Shown here: positions 7,548-16,974 of the stretch, in pieces | How the letters are laid out: every line of letters starts with the position of its first letter | Position numbering within the stretch: the first letter of the stretch is position 1 | Virus record (IMG/VR): IMGVR_UViG_3300031222_000520 | Location: 1 to 31,332 of that record | Length of the DNA: 31,332 bases | Source: a virus | Strand: one strand, 5' to 3' | Position numbers and translations under genes: made by a program | Notes under the pieces: generated by a model | Told to the model about the DNA's origin: nothing | The model's database searches: none | What the model saw: the letters and a program-made list of their open reading frames with translations, nothing else

Positions 7548-9954
7548 GAAACGCGTTTCTGTCCGACTTGCCGCAGTCGGCGGCCGACAGGTGCGTGCCG
7601 AGCTGGAAGGTGTCGGTGAGGCCGGGGCGCGCGGCTTTGGCCGCCTTAGCCGGGAGATGGAAGCGGCCAACACCCGCCTCGCGGCGTTTTCCCGTCGTGT
7701 TACGGTGGCTGCCACCGCCGCAGTGGCCGCCGCTGCTGCTGCTGGCGTGGCGATGGTCCGATCCGGGCTGCAGACCGTCGACGCGCAGGCCAAACTGGCT
7801 CAGTCTCTCGGGACCACGGTCGCCTCGATCCAGACGCTGGAGCGCGCGGGTGAACTCGCGGGCGTCTCCATCTCCGGGATCGAACAGGCGACCAAGGATC
7901 TGACACGCCGCCTCAGCCAGGCTGCCGCCGGGACTGGTCCCGCTGCCGACGCGCTGGACCGTCTGGGGCTCTCGGCCACCGACCTGATCGCTCTGCCGCT
8001 CGACCAGCGGGTGGGCGCGATCAACGCCGCCATCGAGGCGTTCGTGCCGGTCGCCGAGCGTGCGGCTGTCGCCGGTCAGCTCTTCGGCGAAGAAGGCTCC
8101 ATCGCGATGTCGCGCATCGACACCGCGACTCTGCGCCAGGCGACCGAGGACGTCCTCGCGTTCGGTGTCGTCGTGTCCGAGCAGGATGCCGACCAGATCG
8201 AGCGGACTAACGATGCCATATCGCGGCTCGGCCTGATTTGGCGCGGGCTGTCGAACCAACTGGCTGTCGCCGCAGCACCAGCGCTGGAAGCGGTCGCGAA
8301 CGCGATGGCGGCCGTGGCCAACCGCACCGGGCCACTCGGCATCGCGATCCGAGGCCTGTTCGACAATATCGGCCGTCTGACCACCTATGCCGCCACTTTT
8401 GTGGCCTTTCTTGCAGGGCGTTGGGTCGCCGGGATGGCCGTGGCGGCCTTGTCGGTGCGCGGTGTCGCCACAGCGCTGGTCCTGCTGCGCGGCGCGCTGA
8501 TCCGCACGGGCATCGGGGCGCTGATCGTCGGCGCGGGCGAGCTTGTCTACCAGTTCACCCGCCTCGTGTCGGGCGCGGGCGGATTTGGCGAGGCGATGTC
8601 GCTCCTGAAGGACCTCGCGGTCGAGGTCTGGGACCGCATCAAGATGGGGGTTGCGGCGGCGGGCGCTGCCGCCACGGCGATGTTCTTCGACCTGAAGGCC
8701 GATGCCGCCTCCGGCATGCAGAGCGCCATCGAGAGCGTCGTGGCCTTTGGCAATACGGCGGCGAACACCTTCGAGGGGGCCTATGAGGCGATCAAGGCGA
8801 TCTGGGGCCTGCTCCCGGCGGCCATCGGCGATCTGGCGTTTCAGGCGGCCAACAGCCTGATCGACGGCGTCGAAGCCATGCTGAATGGCGTCGTTTCGCG
8901 CATCAATACATTCATCGGCGGGATCAACCAGGGACTGGAAGCGCTCGGGTCGGAGCGGCGCATCTCGATCATCCCCGAACTTGAGCTGGGTCAGATCGAG
9001 AACCGTTTCGAGGGTGCCGCGACGGCCGCGACCACCGCCGCGCAATCCGCCTTCGACCGCGCTTTCGAGAACAACCCGCTGACTGCGCCCGATCTGGGGC
9101 TCACCCAGGCGGCCAATACTGCACTTGCCACGGCCAACACGTATCGCGGTGCCGCGCAGGATTTGGCCGAAGGCGCGCGTGCGCCACTCGCCAGCTGGCA
9201 GGCCCTGCGTGACGCGGTGCAAGGCAGCAATGAGGGTGGCGCAGACGCGCTGACCGAAGCAACGGACGCGGCTGAGCGTTTGGAGACCACCCTTGGCGAT
9301 GCCGGACGAGCGGCCACGGGTGCAGGTGCTGCGGCCGGGGCTGCTGCCGCTGCCGCCGAACCCGACACCGAAGCCGCCGTCACCGGCTGGCAGGCGGTCA
9401 CTGCTGCGCTCAGCGACTATGCCAGCAGGGCCCGCGACATCGGCGGCGATATCGGCCAGGCGCTGGTCGGTGCATTTCAGTCGGCAGAGAACGCGGTCGG
9501 AGACTTCGTGAAGACCGGCAAGCTGGATTTCCGGGATCTGGTTACCTCGCTGCTGGCCGATCTCGCCAAGCTGGCCGCGCGACGGTTCATTTTGGGACCG
9601 ATCGCCAATGCGCTCTCCGGGGCACTCGGCGGCGCGGGCGGTATGTTCGCCAACATCCTGCACGGGGGCGGAATGGTCGGAGCGACTGGACCCTCGCGGA
9701 TGGTCCCGGCGATGGCGTTCGCGGCTGCGCCCCGGATGCATAGCGGCGGCGTTGCAGGGCTCCGCCACGACGAGGTGCCTGCAATCCTGCAGCGGGGCGA
9801 GCGGGTGCTGTCGCGGCGTGAAGCACAGAGCTACGGCGGCGGTGGGGTCAATGTCACCATCATGGCCCGCGACGCCGAAAGTTTCCGACAATCGCGCACG
9901 CAAGTCGCGGCCGACATCGCCCGCGCCGTATCGCTGGGCCGAAGGGGCATGTGA
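7540..9954 (+). CDS. Tail tape measure protein
   Basis: An 804-residue protein that sets tail length and is threaded through the tail tube. It has a basic N-terminus, an Ala-rich hydrophobic segment near residues 50-70, a conserved ASIQTLERAGELAGVSISG segment, further Ala-rich helical and hydrophobic regions in the middle (about 280-350), and a Gly-rich C-terminus with MHSGGVAGL and EVPAILQRGERVLSRRE, a typical tape measure ending. ATG 7540 is eight bases inside the end of the chaperone fusion frame and no strong ribosome binding site is seen, so translation is probably coupled. Its TGA overlaps the next ATG by one base. The gene is the second longest in the phage block. Confidence 0.88.
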   Translation: MAEKRVSVRLAAVGGRQVRAELEGVGEAGARGFGRLSREMEAANTRLAAFSRRVTVAATAAVAAAAAAGVAMVRSGLQTVDAQAKLAQSLGTTVASIQTLERAGELAGVSISGIEQATKDLTRRLSQAAAGTGPAADALDRLGLSATDLIALPLDQRVGAINAAIEAFVPVAERAAVAGQLFGEEGSIAMSRIDTATLRQATEDVLAFGVVVSEQDADQIERTNDAISRLGLIWRGLSNQLAVAAAPALEAVANAMAAVANRTGPLGIAIRGLFDNIGRLTTYAATFVAFLAGRWVAGMAVAALSVRGVATALVLLRGALIRTGIGALIVGAGELVYQFTRLVSGAGGFGEAMSLLKDLAVEVWDRIKMGVAAAGAAATAMFFDLKADAASGMQSAIESVVAFGNTAANTFEGAYEAIKAIWGLLPAAIGDLAFQAANSLIDGVEAMLNGVVSRINTFIGGINQGLEALGSERRISIIPELELGQIENRFEGAATAATTAAQSAFDRAFENNPLTAPDLGLTQAANTALATANTYRGAAQDLAEGARAPLASWQALRDAVQGSNEGGADALTEATDAAERLETTLGDAGRAATGAGAAAGAAAAAAEPDTEAAVTGWQAVTAALSDYASRARDIGGDIGQALVGAFQSAENAVGDFVKTGKLDFRDLVTSLLADLAKLAARRFILGPIANALSGALGGAGGMFANILHGGGMVGATGPSRMVPAMAFAAAPRMHSGGVAGLRHDEVPAILQRGERVLSRREAQSYGGGGVNVTIMARDAESFRQSRTQVAADIARAVSLGRRGM

Positions 9955-10580
9955 TGGCGTTCCACGAGGTCCGGTTTCCGGACAATATCAGCAGAGGCGC
10001 GCGGGGCGGGCCGGAACGCCGCACCCAGATCGTCGAATTGGCCTCGGGCGACGAAGAGCGCAACGCCAGCTGGGCGAACTCGCGCCGCCGTTACGACGTC
10101 GCCTACGGCATTCGCCGCGCCGACGATCTGGCGGCGGTCGTTGCCTTCTTTGAAGCACGAAACGGGCGGCTGTACGGCTTCAGGTTCAAGGACTGGGGCG
10201 ACCACAAGTCCTGCCTGCCCTCGGGCACGCCATCGCCCACCGATCAGGCGATTGGCACCGGCGATAGCGCGACGACGGCGTTCCAGCTGGTGAAGCGCTA
10301 CGCCTCCGGTGCGCAATCTTGGACGCGCGCCATCGCGAAGCCGGTGGCAGGTACTGTGCGCATCGCGTTCGGCGGGTTGGAGCAGCCCTCCGGCTGGTCG
10401 GTTGATACGACCACTGGCCTCGTCGCCTTCAGCGTCGAACCCGGGGCGGGCGTCGCGATCACCGCAGGCTTCGAATTCGACGTGCCCGTCCGCTTCGACA
10501 CCGACGCCCTCGACGTGACGCTTGATCTCGAGCGGCTCGGTTCGATCACATCCATCCCACTTCTGGAACTCCGCCGATGA
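9954..10580 (+). CDS. DUF2460 family distal tail protein (GTA gp12-like)
   Basis: A 208-residue protein beginning AFHEVRFPDNISRGARGGPE, with the RRTQIVELASGDEERNASW and FRFKDWGDHKS segments diagnostic of DUF2460 (TIGR02217). In the Rhodobacter capsulatus gene transfer agent the homologue gp12 forms the distal tail ring below the tube. ATG 9954 overlaps the tape measure stop as TGATG, and the end overlaps the next gene by four bases. First of four tail-tip genes in GTA order. Confidence 0.88.
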   Translation: MAFHEVRFPDNISRGARGGPERRTQIVELASGDEERNASWANSRRRYDVAYGIRRADDLAAVVAFFEARNGRLYGFRFKDWGDHKSCLPSGTPSPTDQAIGTGDSATTAFQLVKRYASGAQSWTRAIAKPVAGTVRIAFGGLEQPSGWSVDTTTGLVAFSVEPGAGVAITAGFEFDVPVRFDTDALDVTLDLERLGSITSIPLLELRR

Positions 10581-11461
10581 AAAATATTACCCCCGACCTT
10601 CAGGCCCATCTCGACGAGGGCACGACGACGCTGTCCTGGTGCTGGCGGATTGCCCGCGCGGATGGCGTGACCTTCGGCTTCACCGACCACGACCGGACGC
10701 TCAGCTTCGACGGCACCGATTTCGAGCCGGAAAGCGGGCTGACGGCCTCCGAGGTCCGCTCTGGCTCCGACCTGTCGGTCGACGCGCAGGATGCCGAGGG
10801 CGTGCTCACCTCCGACCGGATCACCGAGACCGACATTCTCGATGGCCGCTGGGACAACGCTGAGGTCGAGGTCTGGCGGGTCAACTGGGCCGACACCGGC
10901 CAGCGTGTGCTGATGCGGCGCGGCGCCATTGGCCAGATCCGGCGCGGGCGGCTGGCTTTCGTGGCCGAGGTCCGCAGCCTCGCGCATGTGCTGGGCCAAA
11001 CGGTCGGGCGAACTTTTCAGGCGACCTGCGAAGCCGGGCTCGGGGATACGCACTGCGGCGTCGATCTGGAGAACCCGGCATTCAAAGGTTCGGGCACCGT
11101 GCTCGCCCTTCTGCGGGATCGGGCGTTCTCCGCCTCGGGTCTCGGCGGCTTCTCCTCCGGCTGGTTCACCTTCGGTACCGTCGAATGGACCAGCGGGACC
11201 AATGCCGGGCGGCGCGCCGAGATCATCGCGCATGACGTGACAGACGGCATCGCGGTGCTGACACTGCTCGAAGCGCCCGTGCGGTCCATTGCCGGAGGCG
11301 ACGTCTTCATTGTCCGCGCAGGCTGCGACAAGCGCCTGGAGACCTGCGGGGTGAAGTTCGCCAATACCGTCAACTTTCGTGGCTTCCCGCACATCCCCGG
11401 CCAGGATGCCGTCCTCCGGTACGCCACCAAGGATGGCGGGCACGAAGGATCGGTGTTGTGA
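10577..11461 (+). CDS. DUF2163 family tail hub protein (GTA gp13-like)
   Basis: A 294-residue protein of the DUF2163/TIGR02218 family, homologous to the GTA hub protein gp13, which joins distal tail to the TIM-barrel baseplate protein. Visible features are FGFTDHDRTL near residue 35, four conserved cysteines in two pairs (C151 and C160, C250 and C257), and a C-terminal NFRGFPHIPGQD motif. I recall that the GTA hub carries an iron-sulfur cluster, and these four cysteines would be the ligands; confirm this against the published structure. The start overlaps the gp12-like stop as ATGA, and the end overlaps the next gene as GTGA. Confidence 0.88.
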   Translation: MKNITPDLQAHLDEGTTTLSWCWRIARADGVTFGFTDHDRTLSFDGTDFEPESGLTASEVRSGSDLSVDAQDAEGVLTSDRITETDILDGRWDNAEVEVWRVNWADTGQRVLMRRGAIGQIRRGRLAFVAEVRSLAHVLGQTVGRTFQATCEAGLGDTHCGVDLENPAFKGSGTVLALLRDRAFSASGLGGFSSGWFTFGTVEWTSGTNAGRRAEIIAHDVTDGIAVLTLLEAPVRSIAGGDVFIVRAGCDKRLETCGVKFANTVNFRGFPHIPGQDAVLRYATKDGGHEGSVL

Positions 11462-11892
11462 CCTCCGCGGATCCCGAGCGTGTCATCGCCATCGCGCGGT
11501 CATGGCTCGGCACGCCGTACCATGACCAGGCCAGCCTCCGCGGCGTCGGCTGCGATTGCCTCGGGCTGGCCCGCGGCGTCTGGCGCGAGGTGGTCGGGCC
11601 AGAACCGTTCCCGATCCCGCCCTACAGCCGCGATTGGGGCGAGACCGGGCCGCGTGAGGTTCTTGAGGATGGCGCTCGGCGCATGATGCCGGAAATCACA
11701 CCTTCTGAGGCTGGCCCGGGCGCGCTGGTCCTCTTTCGCATGCAGCCCCGCGCCATCGCCAAGCATGTCGGGATCCTGACCGGGCCCGGCACCTTCCTGC
11801 ACGCCTATGAGCGCCTCGGCGTGATCGAAGAACCGCTCACCCCATCCTGGCGGCGGCGCATCGCCTTCGCCTTCCGCTTCCCACAACGCTGA
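11458..11892 (+). CDS. NlpC/P60 family cell-wall peptidase of the tail tip (GTA gp14-like)
   Basis: A 144-residue NlpC/P60 hydrolase (TIGR02219 type) carried at the tail tip, expected to cut peptidoglycan cross-links during DNA entry. The catalytic Cys34 is in GCDCLGLA, the probable catalytic His103 is in AKHVGIL, and a third polar residue may be His115 in FLHAYE. LGTPYHDQASLRGVGCDC is the typical family N-terminal block. The start is GTG 11458 in a GTGA overlap with the hub gene. Confidence 0.9.
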   Translation: MTSADPERVIAIARSWLGTPYHDQASLRGVGCDCLGLARGVWREVVGPEPFPIPPYSRDWGETGPREVLEDGARRMMPEITPSEAGPGALVLFRMQPRAIAKHVGILTGPGTFLHAYERLGVIEEPLTPSWRRRIAFAFRFPQR

Positions 11893-11901
11893 GATCCCCA
11901 C

Positions 11902-14900
11902 ATGGCCACCCTCGTTCTCGGTGCCGCAGGTGCCGCCATTGGCGGCAGCATTGGCGGCGCGATCCTCGGCGTCAGCGCTGCCACGATCGGCGGCTTCATA
12001 GGCTCCACCATCGGCTCGGTCGTGGACAGCTGGATCATCTCCTCACTCGCGCCCACTCAGCGGATCGAAGGCGCGCGGCTGGACAATCTGCGCATCACCT
12101 CAGCCACCGAAGGGGCAGTGATCCCGCGCATCTATGGCCGCATGCGGATCGGTGGCAACATTGTCTGGGCGACCGATTTCCGCGAGGAGACCAAGACGAC
12201 CACGCAGGGTGGCGGCAAGGGCGGCGGGGGTGGCGGCAAGGTCAAGACGACTGAGTATTTCTACTACGCGTCCTTTGCGGTCGCGCTTTGCGAGGGGCCG
12301 ATCACCGGCATCGGCCGCATCTGGGCCGACGGCAAGCTGCTGGACACCGCAGGGGTCACATGGCGCTGGTATCCGGGCGATGAGAGCCAGGCGGCAGATC
12401 CGTTCATCACAGCCAAGATGGGCGCGGCCAACACGCCAGCCTATCGCGGCACCGCCTATGTCGTTTTCGAGGACCTGCCGCTTGGCAATTACGGCAATCG
12501 CATCCCACAGATGAGTTTTGAGGTGTTCCGTCCGCTTGCAGATCCCGACACCGCGGAGGGTCTGACGCAGGCGGTCACCATGATTCCTGCATCTGGCGAG
12601 TTCGCCTATGCCACGCAGGGTATTCGCAAGGGCAGCGGCGGGTCGTCCGAGCCCGAAAACCTCAACGCGTTGACCGACACCGTCGACATGGTGGTGGCGC
12701 TGGACCGGCTGCAGGCCATGGCTCCGAAGGTCGAGAGTGTGTCACTGGTGGTCGCCTGGTTTGGCGACGACCTGCGGGCAGGCAATTGCAAGGTGCGACC
12801 CGGGGTCGAGGTCACCGCCAAGACCACCACGCCGTCGGCATGGTCCGTGAATGGCGTCAGCCGGGCCAATGCCTTTCTGGTCAGCCGCGATGATCAGGAT
12901 CGCCCGGTCTATGGTGGCACGCCCGCTGATTTCGCGGTGGTGCAGGCGATCCAGGAGATGAAGGCGCGCGGGCTGCGCGTCACCTTCTATCCGTTCATCC
13001 TGATGGACGTGCCGCCCGACAATACGCTGCCGAACCCGTATTCCAACAACGCCGCCCAGACCGGCCAGCCTGCATTTCCGTGGCGGGGCCGGATCACATG
13101 TGCCCCGGCCGCTGGTTACGCCGGGACGGTGGACAAGACTGCCACGGCCGCCACACAGGTCGCGGCGCTGTTCGGTGCCGCGACGCCCGCGAACTTCAGT
13201 ATCTCGGGTCAGTCAGTTTCGTGGACCGGGCCGTCCGGCGACTGGGGCTTGCGCCGGATGGTGCTGCACTACGCCCATCTCTGTGCCGCAGCGGGCGGGG
13301 TCGATGCCTTCCTGATCGGCACGGAGATGCCGGGGCTGACCACGATCCGGTCGGGCGCATCCACCTATCCGGCGGTGCAGGTGTATCGGGATCTGCTCGC
13401 CGATGTCCGCTCGATCCTCGGGTCCGGTACCAGGATCGGCTATGCGGCTGACTGGTCGGAGTATTTCGGGCACCAGCCGGGCGATGGCTCGGGCGACGTG
13501 TTCTTTCACCTCGACCCGCTCTGGGCCGATCCGGATATCGATTTCGTTGGCATCGACAACTACATGCCGCTCTCCGACTGGCGCGACGGCTTTAAGCATG
13601 CCGATGCACAGGAGGGTTGGCCCGCGATCTATGACCGCGCCTACCTGCAGGGGAACATTGCGGGCGGAGAAGGCTTCGACTGGTTCTATGTCTCAGCCGC
13701 GGATCGGTCGGCACAGGTCCGCACCGAGATCACCGATGGCGCGGCGGCCAAGCCGTGGGTCTTACGCTACAAGGATCTGCGCGCCTGGTGGTCGAACGCG
13801 CACTACAACCGTCCGGGCGGGGTGGAGAGCGGGACGCCGACGGCGTGGGCGCCGCAGTCCAAGCCGATCTGGTTCACAGAGCTCGGCTGTCCCGCCATCG
13901 ACCGGGGCACCAACCAGCCGAACGTCTTCTTCGATCAGAAGTCCTCGGAGAGCTTCACGCCGCATTTCTCGCGGGGCTGGCGCGATGACGCGATCCAGCG
14001 CGCCTATCTCGAGGCGACATATCTCTGGTGGGGCGACGGTGCGAACAATCCGGTATCCGCTGTCTATGGCGGGCGCATGGTCCATGTGCCGGAATGCGCT
14101 GCCTGGACCTGGGATGCCCGGCCCTATCCCTTCTTCCCGGCGCTGACCGACGTTTGGACGGACGGTGCGAACTGGCGACTAGGGCACTGGCTGACCGGGC
14201 GGCTAGGTGCTGTGTCGCTTGCCGCACTCGTGCGGCATCTCTGCCTGCGCGCCGGGCTGCCCGAGTTCCGGATCGATGTCAGCGGGCTTTGGGGTGCGGT
14301 CGAAGGCTACGCCATCGGCGCGCTGGAATCCCCGCGCGCCTCGATCACCACGCTGTCGCGGCACTTTGGCTTCGACGCTGTCGAGACTGAAGGTGTGATC
14401 CGTTTCGTGATGCGCGGCCGGGCGGCCATAACCACCATCGCACATGACGATCTGGTGGCGGCCCGCGAGGGCGACCTACTTGAACTGACCCGCGCGCAGG
14501 AGACGGAACTGCCACAGGCCCTGAAATGGCAGGTGGCGCGGGCCGACGAGGACTACGACGCCGCCCTCGTCGAGGCGCGCCGCATAACCGTGGACACCAC
14601 ACGCATCGCCTCGGAGAGCTTTCCCATGGCAGTCCCGCCCGAGGAAGCTGAACGGCGCTGCCGCCGCGCGCTCATGGAAGCCTGGACCGGGCGGGAGACT
14701 GCTGCATTCCGCCTGCCGCCCTCGCTACTGGCGCTTGATCCGGCGGACGTTGTCATGCTGGCACATGACGGGCGGCACATCCCGCTGCGGCTCGTCTCCA
14801 TCGCGGATGCCGAGGCACGCGGGATCGAAGCGGTCCGTCAGGATCGGGAAGCCCACCACCTTCCGCCCGGATCGCCGCGACCGTCGTCCCTGTCTAAAGC

Positions 14901-15870
14901 CGTGGTGTTCGGCGCACCCGAGGTTGTGCTGATGGACCTGCCACAGCTGACCGAGAATCAGCCTGCGCATCGGCCGCTCATAGCCGCCCATGCCGTTCCC
15001 TGGCCGGGGGAGATGGCGGTGTTTCGCAGCCCGTCGACGGACGGGTTCGAATTGCTGACTAGGTTCGGCGGCCGTGCCCGGATCGGGACGCTGGTCTCGG
15101 ACTTCTATTCAGGTCCGAAATCGCGCTTCGATCTTGGGAATTCGCTGGTGATCGATCTGCTCTCCGGCACACTGGAAAACGTCACCGACCTGACACTGTT
15201 TGGTGGGGCCAATGCGCTGGCCGTTGAGGCCGCGCCCGGCACTTGGGAGATCGTCCAGGCAGGCACGGCAGAACTGATCGCGCCCGGTCGATATCGTATG
15301 ACGCGGCTCCTGCGAGGACAGCGCGGCACGGAAGCGGCCATGGCCGACCCGGCACCTGCGGGCGCACGGGTTGTCGTGTTGGACAGCACGCTCGCGTCGC
15401 TGCCAATTTCCGAGGGCGATCTCGGCCTTCCCTGGAACTGGCGCATCGGCCCGGCAAGCCGATCTGTCAGCGACGAGACCTATGTGGCGCAAGCCTTCAC
15501 GCCGGTGGGCGTGGGCCTGCGGCCGTTCTCGGTGGCCCATGTCGAGCAGCCGTGGCGCAGGCCGCGCACGCCGGGTGATCTGACGATCCGCTGGGCGCGC
15601 CGGTCCCGGGCTCTCGCAGCCGACAGCTGGGGCGCGGTGGAGGTGCCGCTGATCGAGGAGACTGAGGCCTACGAGGTCGAGATCCTCGATGGTGCCACGG
15701 TCAAGCGCACGCTGAGCGCAACCAGCACCAATGCGGTCTACACCGCCGCCCAGCAGAGCGCCGACTGGGGTGCAACGATTGGCCCCGGCGGCACGCTCGA
15801 CATCCGCATTTTCCAGCTCTCCGCCCTGATCGGGCGGGGTGCGGCCAAAACCGTAACGCTCCAACTCTGA
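11902..15870 (+). CDS. Baseplate multidomain protein with GTA TIM barrel (megatron-like, gp15)
   Basis: A 1322-residue tail-tip protein, the largest gene here. The N-terminus is a Gly/Ala-rich hydrophobic stretch (residues 1-40), then RIYGRMRIGGNIVWATDF, which is typical of phage tail tip proteins. A polyglycine loop (GGGKGGGGGGK) lies near residue 100. Residues about 430-760 form the GTA TIM-barrel domain, with Glu475 (IGTEMPG) and Glu660 (FTELGCP) in the positions of glycosidase acid/base and nucleophile residues; a cell-wall or surface glycan activity is possible. The second half has the Phage-tail_3-like domain and beta-rich C-terminal repeats. In the GTA this protein contacts the outer membrane. 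Nine bases after the peptidase gene. Confidence 0.9.
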   Translation: MATLVLGAAGAAIGGSIGGAILGVSAATIGGFIGSTIGSVVDSWIISSLAPTQRIEGARLDNLRITSATEGAVIPRIYGRMRIGGNIVWATDFREETKTTTQGGGKGGGGGGKVKTTEYFYYASFAVALCEGPITGIGRIWADGKLLDTAGVTWRWYPGDESQAADPFITAKMGAANTPAYRGTAYVVFEDLPLGNYGNRIPQMSFEVFRPLADPDTAEGLTQAVTMIPASGEFAYATQGIRKGSGGSSEPENLNALTDTVDMVVALDRLQAMAPKVESVSLVVAWFGDDLRAGNCKVRPGVEVTAKTTTPSAWSVNGVSRANAFLVSRDDQDRPVYGGTPADFAVVQAIQEMKARGLRVTFYPFILMDVPPDNTLPNPYSNNAAQTGQPAFPWRGRITCAPAAGYAGTVDKTATAATQVAALFGAATPANFSISGQSVSWTGPSGDWGLRRMVLHYAHLCAAAGGVDAFLIGTEMPGLTTIRSGASTYPAVQVYRDLLADVRSILGSGTRIGYAADWSEYFGHQPGDGSGDVFFHLDPLWADPDIDFVGIDNYMPLSDWRDGFKHADAQEGWPAIYDRAYLQGNIAGGEGFDWFYVSAADRSAQVRTEITDGAAAKPWVLRYKDLRAWWSNAHYNRPGGVESGTPTAWAPQSKPIWFTELGCPAIDRGTNQPNVFFDQKSSESFTPHFSRGWRDDAIQRAYLEATYLWWGDGANNPVSAVYGGRMVHVPECAAWTWDARPYPFFPALTDVWTDGANWRLGHWLTGRLGAVSLAALVRHLCLRAGLPEFRIDVSGLWGAVEGYAIGALESPRASITTLSRHFGFDAVETEGVIRFVMRGRAAITTIAHDDLVAAREGDLLELTRAQETELPQALKWQVARADEDYDAALVEARRITVDTTRIASESFPMAVPPEEAERRCRRALMEAWTGRETAAFRLPPSLLALDPADVVMLAHDGRHIPLRLVSIADAEARGIEAVRQDREAHHLPPGSPRPSSLSKAVVFGAPEVVLMDLPQLTENQPAHRPLIAAHAVPWPGEMAVFRSPSTDGFELLTRFGGRARIGTLVSDFYSGPKSRFDLGNSLVIDLLSGTLENVTDLTLFGGANALAVEAAPGTWEIVQAGTAELIAPGRYRMTRLLRGQRGTEAAMADPAPAGARVVVLDSTLASLPISEGDLGLPWNWRIGPASRSVSDETYVAQAFTPVGVGLRPFSVAHVEQPWRRPRTPGDLTIRWARRSRALAADSWGAVEVPLIEETEAYEVEILDGATVKRTLSATSTNAVYTAAQQSADWGATIGPGGTLDIRIFQLSALIGRGAAKTVTLQL

Positions 15871-15878
15871 GGACCGCT

Positions 15879-16955
15879 ATGTCCGACACCACGACCAATC
15901 TGCTACTGCCCTACATCCTCGCGGCGCAGGCCCAGAAGCATGTCACCCATAACGAGGCGCTTCGGCTGCTCGACGGGCTCGTCCAGCTTTCCGTCCTCGA
16001 CCGAGACATGACCGCGCCGCCCGGCAGCCCTGCAGATGGCGACCGCCATATTGTGGCGAGCGGCGGGACCGGTGACTGGATGGGGTGGGACCTGAACGTG
16101 GCGCTGTACACGGATGGGACCTGGCTGCGCCTACCGCCCCGGGCGGGCTGGCGTGCATGGGTTGAGAACGAGGGGCTGCTGCTGGTCTACGATGGCGCGG
16201 GTTGGATTGGCACCACGCCGACAGATGTGCAGAACCTTGGGCTGCTCGGACTCGGCACGACAGCCGATGCCGCCAACCCGTTCTCCGCCAAATTGAACGC
16301 GGCGCTCTGGACCGCAAAGACCGTGGCCGAAGGCGGGACCGGCGATCTGTTCTACACCATGAACAAGGAAGCGGCGGGCGACGATCTCGGCATGACCCTG
16401 CAGAGCGGTTTCGTGACAAAGGCGCTCGTCGGGCTGTTTGGCTCCGAAAGGTTCCGCCTCGCTGTTTCGGCCGACGGCAGCACCTTCTTCGACGGTCTGA
16501 TCGTGGACAACGCCACCGGCATCGTCGAGCAGCCGCAACTGCCGCGTTTCAAGGCTTACACGAACTATGACAACTACGTGGGCGTTGGAGCCTGGACAAA
16601 GATCGGCCTGAATAACACCGACTACAACGACCAAGGCGCATTCGATGCTGGGACCAGCCTGTTCACCGCACCTGTGGACGGAGCATACCTGTTCGGCGCA
16701 ACGCTGCTCTACAAGATCAACGCCAGCGCCACGGCCCGGATGCGAGGACGGTTGGTGCTGAACGGCGCATCCGAAATCCGGGGGTCGTTTGGGGAGATCT
16801 CCGCCACCCATGTCTCGCTCGCCACCGCCATCTGGCTGCAGACCATGGTGCCGCTCACCGCGGGCGATACCGTGGAGCTGCAGGGGTATTTCCGGGTCGC
16901 GGACGGATACTTCGCAGCCGACCACACGTCCTTCTGGGGCTGCAAGGTCGGTTGA
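15879..16955 (+). CDS. DUF2793 protein with C1q-like C-terminal domain, receptor-binding candidate
   Basis: A 358-residue protein. Residues 1-115 are a DUF2793 domain (NLLLPYILAAQAQKHVTHNE and GDRHIVASGGTGDWMGWD), which in this phage group usually attaches side fibres or receptor-binding parts to the tail. The middle (120-220) is a linker with a possible trimerising segment. Residues 225-358 look like a C1q/TNF-type jelly roll: LFTAPVDGAYLFGATLLY, RGRLVLNG, MVPLTAGDTVELQGYF and a final FWGCKVG. The C1q call is by pattern only. It follows the megatron gene by eight bases and is the best candidate for host recognition. Confidence 0.75.
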   Translation: MSDTTTNLLLPYILAAQAQKHVTHNEALRLLDGLVQLSVLDRDMTAPPGSPADGDRHIVASGGTGDWMGWDLNVALYTDGTWLRLPPRAGWRAWVENEGLLLVYDGAGWIGTTPTDVQNLGLLGLGTTADAANPFSAKLNAALWTAKTVAEGGTGDLFYTMNKEAAGDDLGMTLQSGFVTKALVGLFGSERFRLAVSADGSTFFDGLIVDNATGIVEQPQLPRFKAYTNYDNYVGVGAWTKIGLNNTDYNDQGAFDAGTSLFTAPVDGAYLFGATLLYKINASATARMRGRLVLNGASEIRGSFGEISATHVSLATAIWLQTMVPLTAGDTVELQGYFRVADGYFAADHTSFWGCKVG

Positions 16956-16974
16956 GCGGCGGAAGGAGGATTCG

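Noticed and set aside
7516-9903. A 795-codon open frame on the - strand opposite the tape measure gene
   Set aside because: High-GC antisense shadow; its translation is Arg/Gly-rich without domain features, and the + strand gene is clearly the tape measure protein.
10298-11443. A 381-codon - strand frame opposite the hub protein gene
   Set aside because: Shadow of the DUF2163 gene in GC-rich sequence, with no ribosome binding site or recognisable motif.
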